Origin: Sorex araneus
Lineage: Eukaryota; Chordata; Mammalia; Eulipotyphla; Soricidae
NCBI RefSeq assembly: GCF_027595985.1
Contig: NC_073313.1
Coordinates: forward strand, 101,357,552 to 101,421,551
Length of the DNA: 64,000 bases
Direction of reading: 5' to 3'
Positions 55,001 through 64,000 of this stretch are shown piece after piece. How positions within the stretch are numbered: the stretch's first letter is position 1; each line of letters opens with the position of its first letter. A program made the position numbers and the translations under genes. The notes below the pieces were generated by a model. That model was not told the origin of the DNA and did not search any database. It saw only the letters and a list, made by a program, of their open reading frames with translations.

Positions 55001-55820
55001 ATTAGTAACATTTTTGCCTTTATTTCTATAATATAGCATAAGATATGGATTAGCGCAACCTGAACTTTTCTCGCTTACCATGAATATATTCTTGTGCTTT
55101 CTTGGATCTAAAGTCAAACATGAAGTGCTCAAAGTTAGCTCAAAGAGTTAGCTCTAACTCTTGCCCCTCAAACAAATTTCTTCTTTTGTTCCCTATATTC
55201 CATTTGAAACATTTATCCTCTGTTTCTTATCTTTCATAAAATGAAGCATGAGACTTTTTTCACTTTCATTCTAAAAGGCCCTTAGTAGTTGCTTCTGGAA
55301 ATGGAAAATTGAGTAAAAAATCAATCCCTGACAATGTTTATGACTTCTTTTTTTAGAATATAAAAAGCTTGCTGTTAGCCTGATAATAGATCACATTAAC
55401 TGAATCTTACTCCATCATTTTAAATATGTACTTACTAAAAGCTTGAAAATCACATTCTAATAAATCTTTTTTTCAAGATGAGGCACTGAGCTATAGTAGA
55501 TATTTGAAATTTGACTGAATGCTAATTCAAAAGCACGTGATAACTGATAAATTGGAGACACAGAGAGGGTATGTGATTCTTCTCAAAGATATTTAGGCAT
55601 TTCATTAAATAGGTATGTTTAATTCTTCTTGGAAAATATATCTTCAGTTTAAAGCCCAAATTCTTTAAACTGATCTAATAGACAAATAGTAATTTAAACT
55701 TTGGTATTTAATTCTCTATAACTTGTCTTAACTCTAAATGGACAAATTTAATCCTTTATTTTATGTCACTTACATGCCATATTATTCACTACCTTGTTTT
55801 ATCAATCTATGCAATATTTC
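55001..55820. other. Unclassified DNA
   Basis: AT-rich with no recognised repeat or gene. Confidence 0.5.
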
Positions 55821-55832
55821 ATTTATATACTG

Positions 55833-56004
55833 GGGACTGGAGTGATAGCACAGCGGGTAGGGTGTTTGCCTTGCACGCGGCCAACCCGGGTTCGAATCCC
55901 AGCATCCCATATGGTCCCCTGAGCACCGCCAGGGGTGATTCCTGAGTGCAGAGCCAGGAGTAACCCCTGTGCATCGCCGGGTGTGACCCAAAAAGCAAAA
56001 AAAA
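55833..56004 (+). mobile_element. SINE A, young
   Basis: A box TAGCACAGCGG, B box GGTTCGAATCC, GCAGAGCCAGGAGTAACCCC, GGGTGTGACCCAAAAAGC and a short A-run. ATTTATAT occurs on both sides (55821 and 56006), a possible short TSD. Confidence 0.93.
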
Positions 56005-56050
56005 TATTTATATTTTATTTTTCCCTGTTTATTTTTTATTTCTTTATTTG

Positions 56051-56215
56051 TTTTGGAGAAGAGGGCATTGAATGCATACCTGGAAATGACTAAGGGATAT
56101 CCCAGACTCTGTACATAAGAGTGACCTGTTGCAGGGTTCAGGGGATCAAACTAAGGTGGGCTACAAACACAGCAAGCCACATGTCTCCTGTATTATCTCT
56201 CAGACTCTCTTTTAC
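56051..56215 (-). mobile_element. SINE A, old
   Basis: GCATACCTGGAAATGACTAAG, CCCAGACTCTGTACATAAG, GGGGATCAAACTAAGGTGGG and a decayed head. Confidence 0.65.
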
Positions 56216-56557
56216 TTTTTTACTACCCCAAGTTTGTCAAAACTTTTCAAGGACTATGTATAACATATACTCAAAACTGAAATTTAATGAAACCAATTCC
56301 TCCTATGTGCATATTATAAAAATTCATGCCACTAATACTTGTGTTAATGATACAAAGGCATTATTAAAAAATGACTTTCTTTCCTCCTCATCCATCCTAG
56401 TTGAAGACTAACCTGGAATACTAGCAGTAGCTTAGAAGGAGTCCTTCTGTGGATGAAACCCTTTGATATGATTTCAAACAAACTATCTTTCCTTAAGATA
56501 CACTTCAGTGTTTTTTCCCAAAGTCAGGTGTATAACTTGTAGCAATCATGCAATAGT

Positions 56558-56720
56558 CAAAGTAGAAGGTTTTTGGCTTGTATGAATTGCACATGGTTTG
56601 ATTCCAGGCATCATTTATGGTCTCCTGAGCCTACTAGGAGTAGTCCCTGAGTTCAGAGCTAGAAGTAACCCCTTATCATCACCAGATTTAACCCCCCCCA
56701 AATCCAGAAACCAAACAAAC
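56558..56720 (+). mobile_element. SINE A, old
   Basis: The head is mostly lost; GGTTTGATTCCAGGCATC (B-box side), TAGTCCCTGAGTTCAGAGC, and a C/A-rich tail. Confidence 0.65.
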
Positions 56721-57025
56721 AACATCTTAGTTGTCATCGTACTTGACCTTTGAGTGATAGTGGTTTAATTGAATGCATTAATTGAATTTATTAAGATTAA
56801 GATTTCATCCGAAAGAGGTTAATGGGAGAGTTTATTTTATTTGATGGTATTCATTATTTGTATCAAGGGAGAAAAACACATTTATGCATGAATAATATAT
56901 CTTATGTACTGGTTAGTATTCATTTTTATTATTACTATTTTGCAGGTAAAATACAAGAACCTATTTATAGTTCCTTTTGATTTTTTGTTTCTGAAGAAAT
57001 ATGTAAATTAATAACTCTATGAAAG

Positions 57026-57320
57026 TTAATTTGGGCATTTTCTCTGTATCGATTGCTTGAATTATAATTTGACCTTGAAAAATTTCCATTTGTTAAAAAT
57101 AATATAAATTTCTATTTGTTAAAATAATATAAATTTAATTTAGGCATTTTCTCAGTCTAGATTTCATAAATTAGATTCTGACTTTGATCATGTAGGCATG
57201 AATAAAATTTTCACCTGTTAAATTAAAATTAATAAAATTTAATTTGGACATTTTCTCTATTTAGAGTGCTTGAACTATAATCTGACTTTGACCTTATAGA
57301 CGCAAATAAATTTTATGCAC
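57026..57320. repeat. Three-unit imperfect tandem repeat, unit about 105 bp
   Basis: Units start at 57026, 57135 and 57239, each with TTAATTT-gGGCATTTTCTC-like sequence, a TGAAT/TGAACT block and TCTGACTTTGA-like sequence. The third is partial. Within unit 1, TTTGTTAAAAATAATATAAATT is nearly duplicated as well. Confidence 0.8.
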
Positions 57321-58199
57321 CTTTTATATGTTTTACTTGTTTTAGAAGTATTCTTGAAACTTACAACTTATAATGATGTAGTATATAGGAGATTTTTATA
57401 GGTTTTTAAGTAATACTGTATTTTTTAATAACAATATCAAGTGATTACAAGCCTTACATGAGCCTTCTGAATATTCCTTTCTTCTTTTTCTAGGAATTAA
57501 AACCAAAATGCTAATGTTTTATATTGCTAATTGTTGAGAACTGATATTTAACATCAAATCATATAGATAAATGTTCACGCTATCTGAAAAATTTCTAGTA
57601 GTAGTTAGGTGGGCCGTGCCAAGTTCATACATGAAGTGCCATGATTTGCCATGTATCACTGGTTTTGAGGAATACTGGTTCATAGTTTGTTTTAAGATAG
57701 AGGAGGTCTCTGTAGTTAAATAGATTTGGGGGAATACTTTAATGCACATATTTTTATTGATTTTATAGTTTTTAATATTCTTTTTTCTATGACTGTCCAA
57801 GAATATGATATAAATATTGTACTTGAAGTTTTTTCACATGGAATGCCTTTAGAATTAGTGACTAAAGTTCCACAATGCACCTTTTTCAGAAGTGATAAAT
57901 TAGATCAAATTAAAGTACTAGGGTATGTGGTGACATATGTTCTGGTTCCTCCTCTGGTAAAAAGTAGTACTGTGAACTTAGAGAAGTTGTCTTTATTCTT
58001 TCGCATTTCCTGATTTATAAAATGTTATGAGGTTAAACTACATCAAGGCAGGTGTTGAGATCATATGTGAGAATCAACATGAAGACTTTCCCAATGCTTA
58101 TAATCAAGATTTAGTGTATTTCTTTAAAGTTCAAATTTACTGTAACTTAGGAGTGTGAAGGAATCCTTATCTGATTGAGAGCCATAGGATTGACCCTCT
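57321..58199. other. Unclassified DNA
   Basis: Opposed 93- and 95-codon frames (57519-57800 minus, 57726-58013 plus) share no protein feature I recognise and are probably chance. Confidence 0.45.
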
Positions 58200-58376
58200 T
58201 TTCTTTTTTGGTTTGTTTGTTTGGGGGCCACACCTGGATATGCTCAGGGCTATTTTTGGCTCTATCCTCAGGCATCACTCCTGGTGGTGCTTTGGGGACT
58301 ATACAGAATGCTGGTTATTTAGCCCAGTAGATCACATGCAAAGCAAGCACTTTACTCTGCTATTTCTTTTGCCCCT
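58200..58376 (-). mobile_element. SINE A, old
   Basis: GGGCCACACCTGGATATGC, CATCACTCCTGGTGGTGC, GGGGACTATACAGAATGC and a decayed head. Confidence 0.75.
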
Positions 58377-58686
58377 GAACCCTCCTCAAGTTAATTTCCA
58401 TATCATACATATGATGCATATTACTGACAACTAGCAACATCAAAGATTTTTATGATTGCCTGTAAAGGCATTAATGTTTTTGTTGACGTTATACTCCCTG
58501 AGAGAAGAGTTTCACAGGCTTTATGATACATCAAAGCATACACTATATAACCATCTGTAGTTCATTATGTATTTGATATATAATTCTTTGTTAGGCAATA
58601 TTATTAGACTTTAGGTTGGCTGTTGTATCTGATACACACTTAGGTGTTACTTGAAGAACACCAAAATGTACTAATGACTCAGCTCC

Positions 58687-58943
58687 TGTAGCACTGCACT
58701 GTAGCACTGTCATCCTGTTGTTCATTGATTTGCTCAAGTGGACACCAGTAATGTCTCCACTGTGATACTTGTTGTTACTGTTTTTGGCATATCAAATATG
58801 CCATGGGTAGCTTGACAGGCTCTGCCGTGTGGGTGAGATACTCTTGGCAGGTTGCCAGGCTCTCCGAGAGGGGCGGAAGAATCGAACTCGGGTCAGCCTT
58901 GTGCATGGCAAATGCCCTACCCATTGTGCTATTGCTCCAGTCC
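58687..58943 (-). mobile_element. SINE B, full length
   Basis: (GTAGCACT)-type terminal repeats, RTE-like tail, GGCATATCAAATATGCC, body, GAGAGGGGCGGAAGAATCG and head ending TTGCTCCAGTCC. Confidence 0.93.
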
Positions 58944-59930
58944 AACTGGAGACCAGTCCAGACCCAACTCCTAGTTCCATTAATCTTTTGGATTGTTTTT
59001 TGGATTCGCATTCATTAAATTCTGCTCTAAGTTTTATTATTTCTTCCTTCCCTCTGTTTTGGACTACTTTTGTTGGTTCTTATTTAATTTTTGTTGATAT
59101 GATGGATTATGTTGATTGATTTCCAAATGTTAAACCATCCTTTCATTCCCGGGATGAATCCTACTTGGTCGTGATGTATGATTTGACAACTCGTCAAAAA
59201 AATCATACATATTTCTAATATTTTGTTGAGAATCTTCACATCCATGTTCATCAGGGATATTGGTGATGTATTGATTTTATTTAGCTTTATTTTCTATGTC
59301 TCACTTTTGTCTGTAGGGTCTCATTTGATAAATCTATAGAGCTCTCATTTATATGTAATTTCCTTTGTTGATCTTATTGCTTTCAATTTTCTATTTCTGA
59401 CTCTCAATTCTGATAATGATCTCTCTTGGTGTCTTTTGGGGAAAGGTCTCTTTCAGCTGGTATCCTTCAGGTTGCTTGGATCTGGGTGCATAAACTCTAG
59501 CTCTGGGAAATTTACATCAATGCTGTCTTTGACTCTTCTGTCTTCATTGGGGGTTGTCTTCCTGGGACCCTCGAGAATGATTCTTGTTTTGTTCCTCTTA
59601 AATTCATCCCAAAGATATCTTGTTTGTCTTCATTTATTTTGCTGCTTTTTCTCCATCACTTGATATTATCTGGAGGTTTACTGCATCTCATCTTGGAGCT
59701 CACCGATTTTGTCCTCAGCTCTTACTATGCTGATTCTAAAGACTTCCAGTAAGTTTTTCATTTTGCCCTCCAAATTTTTTAACTCTGATATTTCTGATTC
59801 TATTTTTTACACTTTTCTCTATAGTTATTATTGGGTGTTTAGAGATTTTCACTCGTTCATGGGGGTGTTCAGTACTCTTCTTTTACTCCATCTGTACTTT
59901 TGCACTGTGCAGTTGCTATGACCAGTGCTA
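58944..59930 (-). mobile_element. Old L1 fragments (endonuclease/RT pieces and ORF1)
   Basis: The plus strand first shows complement of ORF2 blocks (TTAAACCATCCTTTCATTCC, GGGATGAATCCTACTTGGTC). After a deletion it shows the complement of ORF1 coiled-coil and RRM sequence (GGGACCCTCGAGAATGATTC, CTCACCGATTTTGTCCTCAG). Compare the intact ORF1 at 63279, where the same segments appear in sense. Confidence 0.7.
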
Positions 59931-60210
59931 CCACCATTATCATTTCAAGAATTTTTGGGAATGGTGGCAGGAGTTAGGTTTTAGTGATATCAGCACAGCA
60001 TAGATGTGAAGTTAGCCTGCATGAGTTCATTATAGGAGCTCAAATTGTATTTCCTGTGTTATGTACAGGGAAGGTGTAATTCAAGCTGCTTTAATGGCTG
60101 TTGTTGAAATTAGCTTAACCAAGCAAAGGTTTCCTTTTCCTAAACATTGTAAGCGGGGCCAGGTGTCTTCCTACTGTGATGGTATCAAGTATGGGATTTT
60201 GAGGTGCAGA

Positions 60211-60372
60211 AGATACCGAGAGTATCCCGCCCGCATGGCAAAGCCTGGAAAGCTAACTGTGGCATATTCGATATGCCAAAAACAGTAATAACAAGTCTCA
60301 CAATGGAGACATTACTGGTGCCCGCTTGAGCAAATTGATGAACAATGGGACAACAGTGCTACAGTGCAGTGC
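60211..60372 (+). mobile_element. SINE B, 5'-truncated
   Basis: Begins in the body (ATACCGAGAGTATCCCGCCC), then GCATATTCGATATGCC, the GTCTCACAATGGAGAC hairpin and the RTE-like tail ending in (AGTGCT)-type repeats. Confidence 0.92.
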
Positions 60373-62559
60373 TCTAATAACTACTCACACTTCAATTACA
60401 GTTACCTAAGAGCTTCCACTTTATTATGGTGTCTTTCAGAAACAGCTTTATAGGTCATTTTGAAGTCCTCGTTTTCCTTTATAGTATGTCATTAAGTGAT
60501 GAGAAAGAAAATACTCACTCAAACTTTGCATTTTCTTTTCAAGTCAAATCCCAGGAATAATTATTCATTGTCATTACTAAGTATGAAAGGTGACTTTGCT
60601 TCATGAGTCACCATTTATGTTTTAACCACACATGCACAAAAAAAGAATGTAATTTCACCCGTGCTATTTGGAAAATCATTTAGAGAAATTGCCTTTTTCT
60701 ACTGACACTTTTTGTATAAATATGGCAACATGGCAGCCTACAATGATTCTACATTAGGAGTACCTTCTATAAATAGTATATATTCATTACCCACAATATG
60801 AAGAGTAGAGACTTGATTACAAAAGAAATAAAGTAGTTTTGCCATTGGGAATGCTCTAGTAATGTAGGGAATAGAAGGTTTGAAAATGTATGAGGACATT
60901 TGTAAAGGAATATTTAAAAAGGTATACTGCGATATAAACTGAATGAATGCCAAAGAGCTAGGAGATGTGATAGCATAGAAAAGTTCTAGGCATAAGGGAA
61001 TCACAGACTATGATTTTATGAGTTTGTGCATTAGTCTTACACACAGACTTAAATTAACAAGAAAATAAAAGTGTTTTCCATAAAGGAAAGCACTTTTTTA
61101 AGTTTCTGAAGCATATACCACTGAGCTTGGAAATATTTATCCCATTAATGTGACTCTTCAATTTGTAGATAATCAAACAAAATTCTTTATGAGTGAGGCA
61201 GAATATTTGAGGAGCTTTTATAAATGGCTCCAGAATCATGGGGTGAACATATATTCCTCAAGCCAGAATATCCATTCATACTAGGTCAATTAAAGAATTA
61301 AGTCCTGCCTTGTTTAATGAAGAAATCCACATCTTCTTAACTCATAAATAGGGCTTATTAGAAAAAAGTCCTAAATGGGTCAACAAAATAAGACAGGAAT
61401 TGGTGTTTAGGAGTGATGTATAGGATGGAAATTTTTAGATTTAACAGTTTAATCTTAGCTGGAGTAGATAGCTACTCAGTCAAAGGGAGCAAAAGCATGT
61501 AATCTATGGGGAATAAATGGGATGAATGGTTGATAATCTGGACCACAGTGGACTAGAAACTAAAGTTTCAATGCATTAAAAAATTGTGGGTAGAAATGGA
61601 AGAAGCCAAAAAAAAAAGATAAAAGGAAGAAGCTGAAAAATTGATACAAGAAAGCTTAAGCAAATGTGACGGATGAAAGCCCAGTTGTCTCCTACAAAAG
61701 TGTTTTACAGATTTAAAGATGAACAGATGGTAAACAGCACAGGTTTTAGAATCAGAAAGTTTCAGTTGTCAACTATGCCAACTACCAGATGTGGAGCACT
61801 AAGTTACTTAACTGTCCTAAGCTTCAGTTATTGAAAATGAAGACAGTTATATTATTTTACCACACAGAATTATGGTATAAGTTTAAAGGGATCGTGCATT
61901 TTATATGTCTGACTCCAAGCCAAAAGTATAGAGAATACGCACTGTACATTAGCTGCAATAACTATTTCCATTGCTGTTTTCTCTCCAATACAGAAACATT
62001 TATGCAAATTTGCAAGCAGTATATTGTATTCCAAGAGTAATGAAACAAATGATTTTGGATGTTTTTTCTTGTGGGAATGATTGTTCTCTAGACTGCAGAT
62101 CATAAAGTATTTTATACATAGAAAATTACAGTTATTTGCTATTCAAATGTGTATTACTTCAAGCCCAAGGCCTTCTACTGAGTGTTGAAATTCAGCGGTA
62201 TGTTGTCTGTGTCAACAAGGCAACATTCACATTCACAACAGGGGGAAAATCAGGCTGAACTTTGCAGAAGCTCTTGTGAAAAAAATGAATAACATAACAT
62301 TGTCTAACCAAATGGGAATGGTTGGGTGAAAAATTATTATCCATATGACCTAGAAAGGTTATAAATAAATTGTCTTTTAAGGCCTACATTTGTTATTGTG
62401 AATTCTCATATGTTTAAGAGTATGAACACTTAATTTTGGAATAATTTTTAATACTTATTCACCCACATTCCTGCCATGCTTATTACCAGTGTTTTATGCA
62501 TAATAATAATAGACATGCATACATTGATTCATCTCATCTCATACAAATTGGTGACTCTT
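60373..62559. other. Unclassified DNA, about 2.2 kb
   Basis: The longest stretch here free of recognised repeats. Frames on both strands reach 88 codons at most, and none shows a motif or splice-bounded exon structure. I cannot exclude conserved non-coding sequence. Confidence 0.5.
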
Positions 62560-62726
62560 ATGCTGGAGCAGTAGTGTCCTAGGCAGGGTGCTTGCTTTAC
62601 ACAGGGTTGACCTGGGTTTGGTCCAGAACAGTCTACATGGTGTCCTGAGTCTTGCCAAGGGTTATGCTGACAACAGAACCACATGTAAACCCTTAGTACC
62701 ACATGATATTTCTTCCTTCAATAAAC
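62560..62726 (+). mobile_element. SINE A, old, directly before L1
   Basis: TGCTGGAGCAGTAGTGTCC head, CTTGCTTTACACAGGGTTG, GGGTTTGGTCC and a decayed body ending TTCAATAAA. The L1 5' end begins at its right edge. Confidence 0.75.
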
Positions 62727-63278
62727 CCCGGGGACCCTTGCCGCCGCCACGGGGACCCTTGCCGCCGCCACTCCCCGCGTCCCACCGCCCCAGCTTTCCC
62801 GTCCGTCCGGCTCCCTCCAACCCGGCCGTTTCCCAGGGGACCCACGTCCCAGGAGCCCCTGCTAGGAAGAAACGGGGGCGTGGCCTGAAAGGGGCGTGGC
62901 CTGAAAGGGCGTGGCCTCCTGCCAGAGCGGCCGCAATTATTATTTCCTACCTTAGCACATTAGGTATAGTCTTCTTGCTTTGAAAATCGCTTTAACACAT
63001 CTCATTCACTTATGCGAACTAGCCTATCAGCTCTAAGTTTAGAAAAATTATCAGTGAATAAGAGAAGCTTAGCAAAGCTTTTGTAAAAACAACTTAGCCT
63101 TAAGTCTTCATTAAAGCCCCAACATCAATCAGAAAAAAAAGGCTGAGTGTAAGGAAGACTTCTAGAATAGGAATAAAGCTGCCATCAGCAATAGCACAAA
63201 CAGAGCCCCTCCTTCTCTCAGCAAGAGGTAGTAGGAATAAACACCTACAAAGTTCCAATCCTATACGTCCATAACAAT
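62727..63278 (+). promoter_or_regulatory. L1 5' UTR / internal promoter
   Basis: The first about 200 bp are strikingly GC-rich against AT-rich surroundings. A 21-bp unit is tandemly duplicated at 62730-62750 and 62751-62771. Three GGGCGTGGCC boxes (near 62874, 62891 and 62907), spaced 16-17 bp, form GC-box/CACCC-type sites such as Sp/KLF factors bind. L1 5' UTRs carry internal RNA polymerase II promoters; that this one does is inference. A short upstream ORF (63012-63086, 25 codons with stop) lies before ORF1. Confidence 0.8.
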
Positions 63279-64000
63279 ATGAAAAAACAGCGAAAATCCC
63301 CTCCAGGAAGAGAGGGAGAAGAAAAGATACTAGAAACCTCAGAAGAGGCTCCCAACATCTACGACATCTCAGATAAACAATTCAGAGAGGAAATCTGGAG
63401 GAGAGTCGACCTACTCCAAGCAACCATGGAACAGACGTCCAATAAATTAAGGGAGGAGATGAATGAATCACTGGAACGATCTACCAAAAAAATGCAGGAA
63501 GAAATGAGAGTAGAAATTTCAAACCTACGAATGGAAGTCACACAAATAAAGGAAACGGTAGATGAATTAAAAATCACAGTAGATGCCCTCAACAGTAGAA
63601 TGACTACAGCCGAAGACAGAATCAGCGAGCTTGAGGATGAGCTGCAGAAAGCTTACAGACAACAACAAATAATGGCCAAAGACCTCAAAATGGCTATAGA
63701 GCGAATCAGAGCCCTGGGGGATGACTTCAAGAGGAACAACATAAGAATCATTGGAGTACCAGAACCACAGGGAAGTAACCCCAATGAAAAAAACATAGTC
63801 AAAGACATCATCACTAAGAAATTCCCAGAGCTGGAGAAGGCAGGCATCCAGATACAAGAAGTCCGAAGAGTGCCAGCAAAAAGAGACCCAAATAAAAAGA
63901 CTCCAAGGCATATCATAGTCAGAATGGCGGATGCTGTAGATAGAGACACAATTCTACAAGCAGCAAGGTCAAAGAGGGAAATCACATACAAAGGAGCACC
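63279..64000 (+). CDS. L1 ORF1p (RNA-binding chaperone), partial at window edge
   Basis: An open frame of 240 codons from ATG at 63279 to the window end with no stop. The family protein is a trimeric RNA-binding chaperone that coats L1 RNA in the cytoplasm. Residues 1-25 are basic and polar (MKKQRKSPPGREGEEKI). Residues about 35-150 form a long coiled coil with heptads (EEIWRRVDLLQATMEQ, ISELEDELQKAYRQQQ). The RRM then begins with DDFKRNNIRIIGVPEPQG, matching the family's RRNNLRIIGVPE-type block. The C-terminal domain starts near HIIVRMADAVDRDTILQAAR. The human protein is 338 residues, so about 100 are off-window. The start is the first in-frame ATG after the 5' UTR. Confidence 0.93.
   Translation, partial: MKKQRKSPPGREGEEKILETSEEAPNIYDISDKQFREEIWRRVDLLQATMEQTSNKLREEMNESLERSTKKMQEEMRVEISNLRMEVTQIKETVDELKITVDALNSRMTTAEDRISELEDELQKAYRQQQIMAKDLKMAIERIRALGDDFKRNNIRIIGVPEPQGSNPNEKNIVKDIITKKFPELEKAGIQIQEVRRVPAKRDPNKKTPRHIIVRMADAVDRDTILQAARSKREITYKGA

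Larger units (their letters stand above)
62727..64000 (+). mobile_element. Young-looking L1 with 5' end, running off the window
   Basis: Contains a complete-looking 5' UTR and ORF1 start, unlike every other L1 here, which are truncated or decayed. The 3' part lies beyond the window, so intactness of ORF2 and the TSD cannot be judged. Confidence 0.88.

Noticed and set aside
57026-57320. CRISPR-like array
   Set aside because: Units are long, imperfect and contiguous without spacers, and the genome is mammalian.
62588-62983. 131-codon plus-strand frame with a Pro/Arg-rich middle
   Set aside because: It crosses from a decayed SINE A into the GC-rich L1 5' UTR; the composition reflects CG-rich repeats, and the duplicated 21-bp unit explains its internal peptide repeat.

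Overview
The window looks like intergenic or deep intronic DNA from a shrew (family Soricidae, most likely Sorex, possibly S. araneus). I draw this from the mobile elements, because no host protein exon is visible. A tRNA-headed SINE of the shrew type occurs dozens of times, L1 is the main LINE, and two copies of a nematode-like RTE retrotransposon are present. I recall that element being reported from the common shrew as RTE1_Sar, with a case made for horizontal transfer with parasitic nematodes. The species call could not be checked by search.

Layout: 1-4.8 kb holds unclassified sequence, a long composite SINE and possible old LTR pieces. 4.8-9.75 kb is minus-strand L1 debris with nested SINEs. 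9.76-12.62 kb is a nearly full-length RTE copy on the minus strand, inserted in plus-strand L1 with a 13-bp target-site duplication (TSD). 16.0-17.4 kb is a second, 5'-truncated RTE copy. 17.4-38 kb alternates unclassified DNA with L1 3' ends and SINEs, including an L1-in-L1 insertion (29.0-29.8 kb), a twin-primed L1 inside a SINE (34.8-35.4 kb) and a SINE fused to antisense 18S rRNA (37.8-38.2 kb). 38.9-47 kb is two long degraded minus-strand L1s, one carrying a U6 snRNA chimera. 47-62.5 kb is more L1/SINE debris, unclassified DNA and a three-unit tandem repeat. From 62.7 kb a young-looking L1 begins, with a GC-rich promoter and an ORF1 that stays open to the window edge.

The elements fit together as a small system. 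SINE A (about 170 bp) has a tRNA-like head with A and B boxes and a poly(A) tail, as expected for L1 mobilisation. SINE B (about 245 bp) has the same head, but ends in about 50 bp nearly identical to the 3' end of the RTE, followed by short tandem repeats instead of poly(A). SINE C (about 530 bp) has the same RTE-type tail and a body overlapping that of SINE B, but no tRNA head. One SINE head therefore appears to have been served by two reverse transcriptases, with the RTE supporting two non-autonomous families.

Only L1 ORF1 at the right edge looks intact. Every other coding trace is retrotransposon remnant with stops or frameshifts. I found no tRNA genes outside SINE heads, no CRISPR array and no host regulatory element I could defend.
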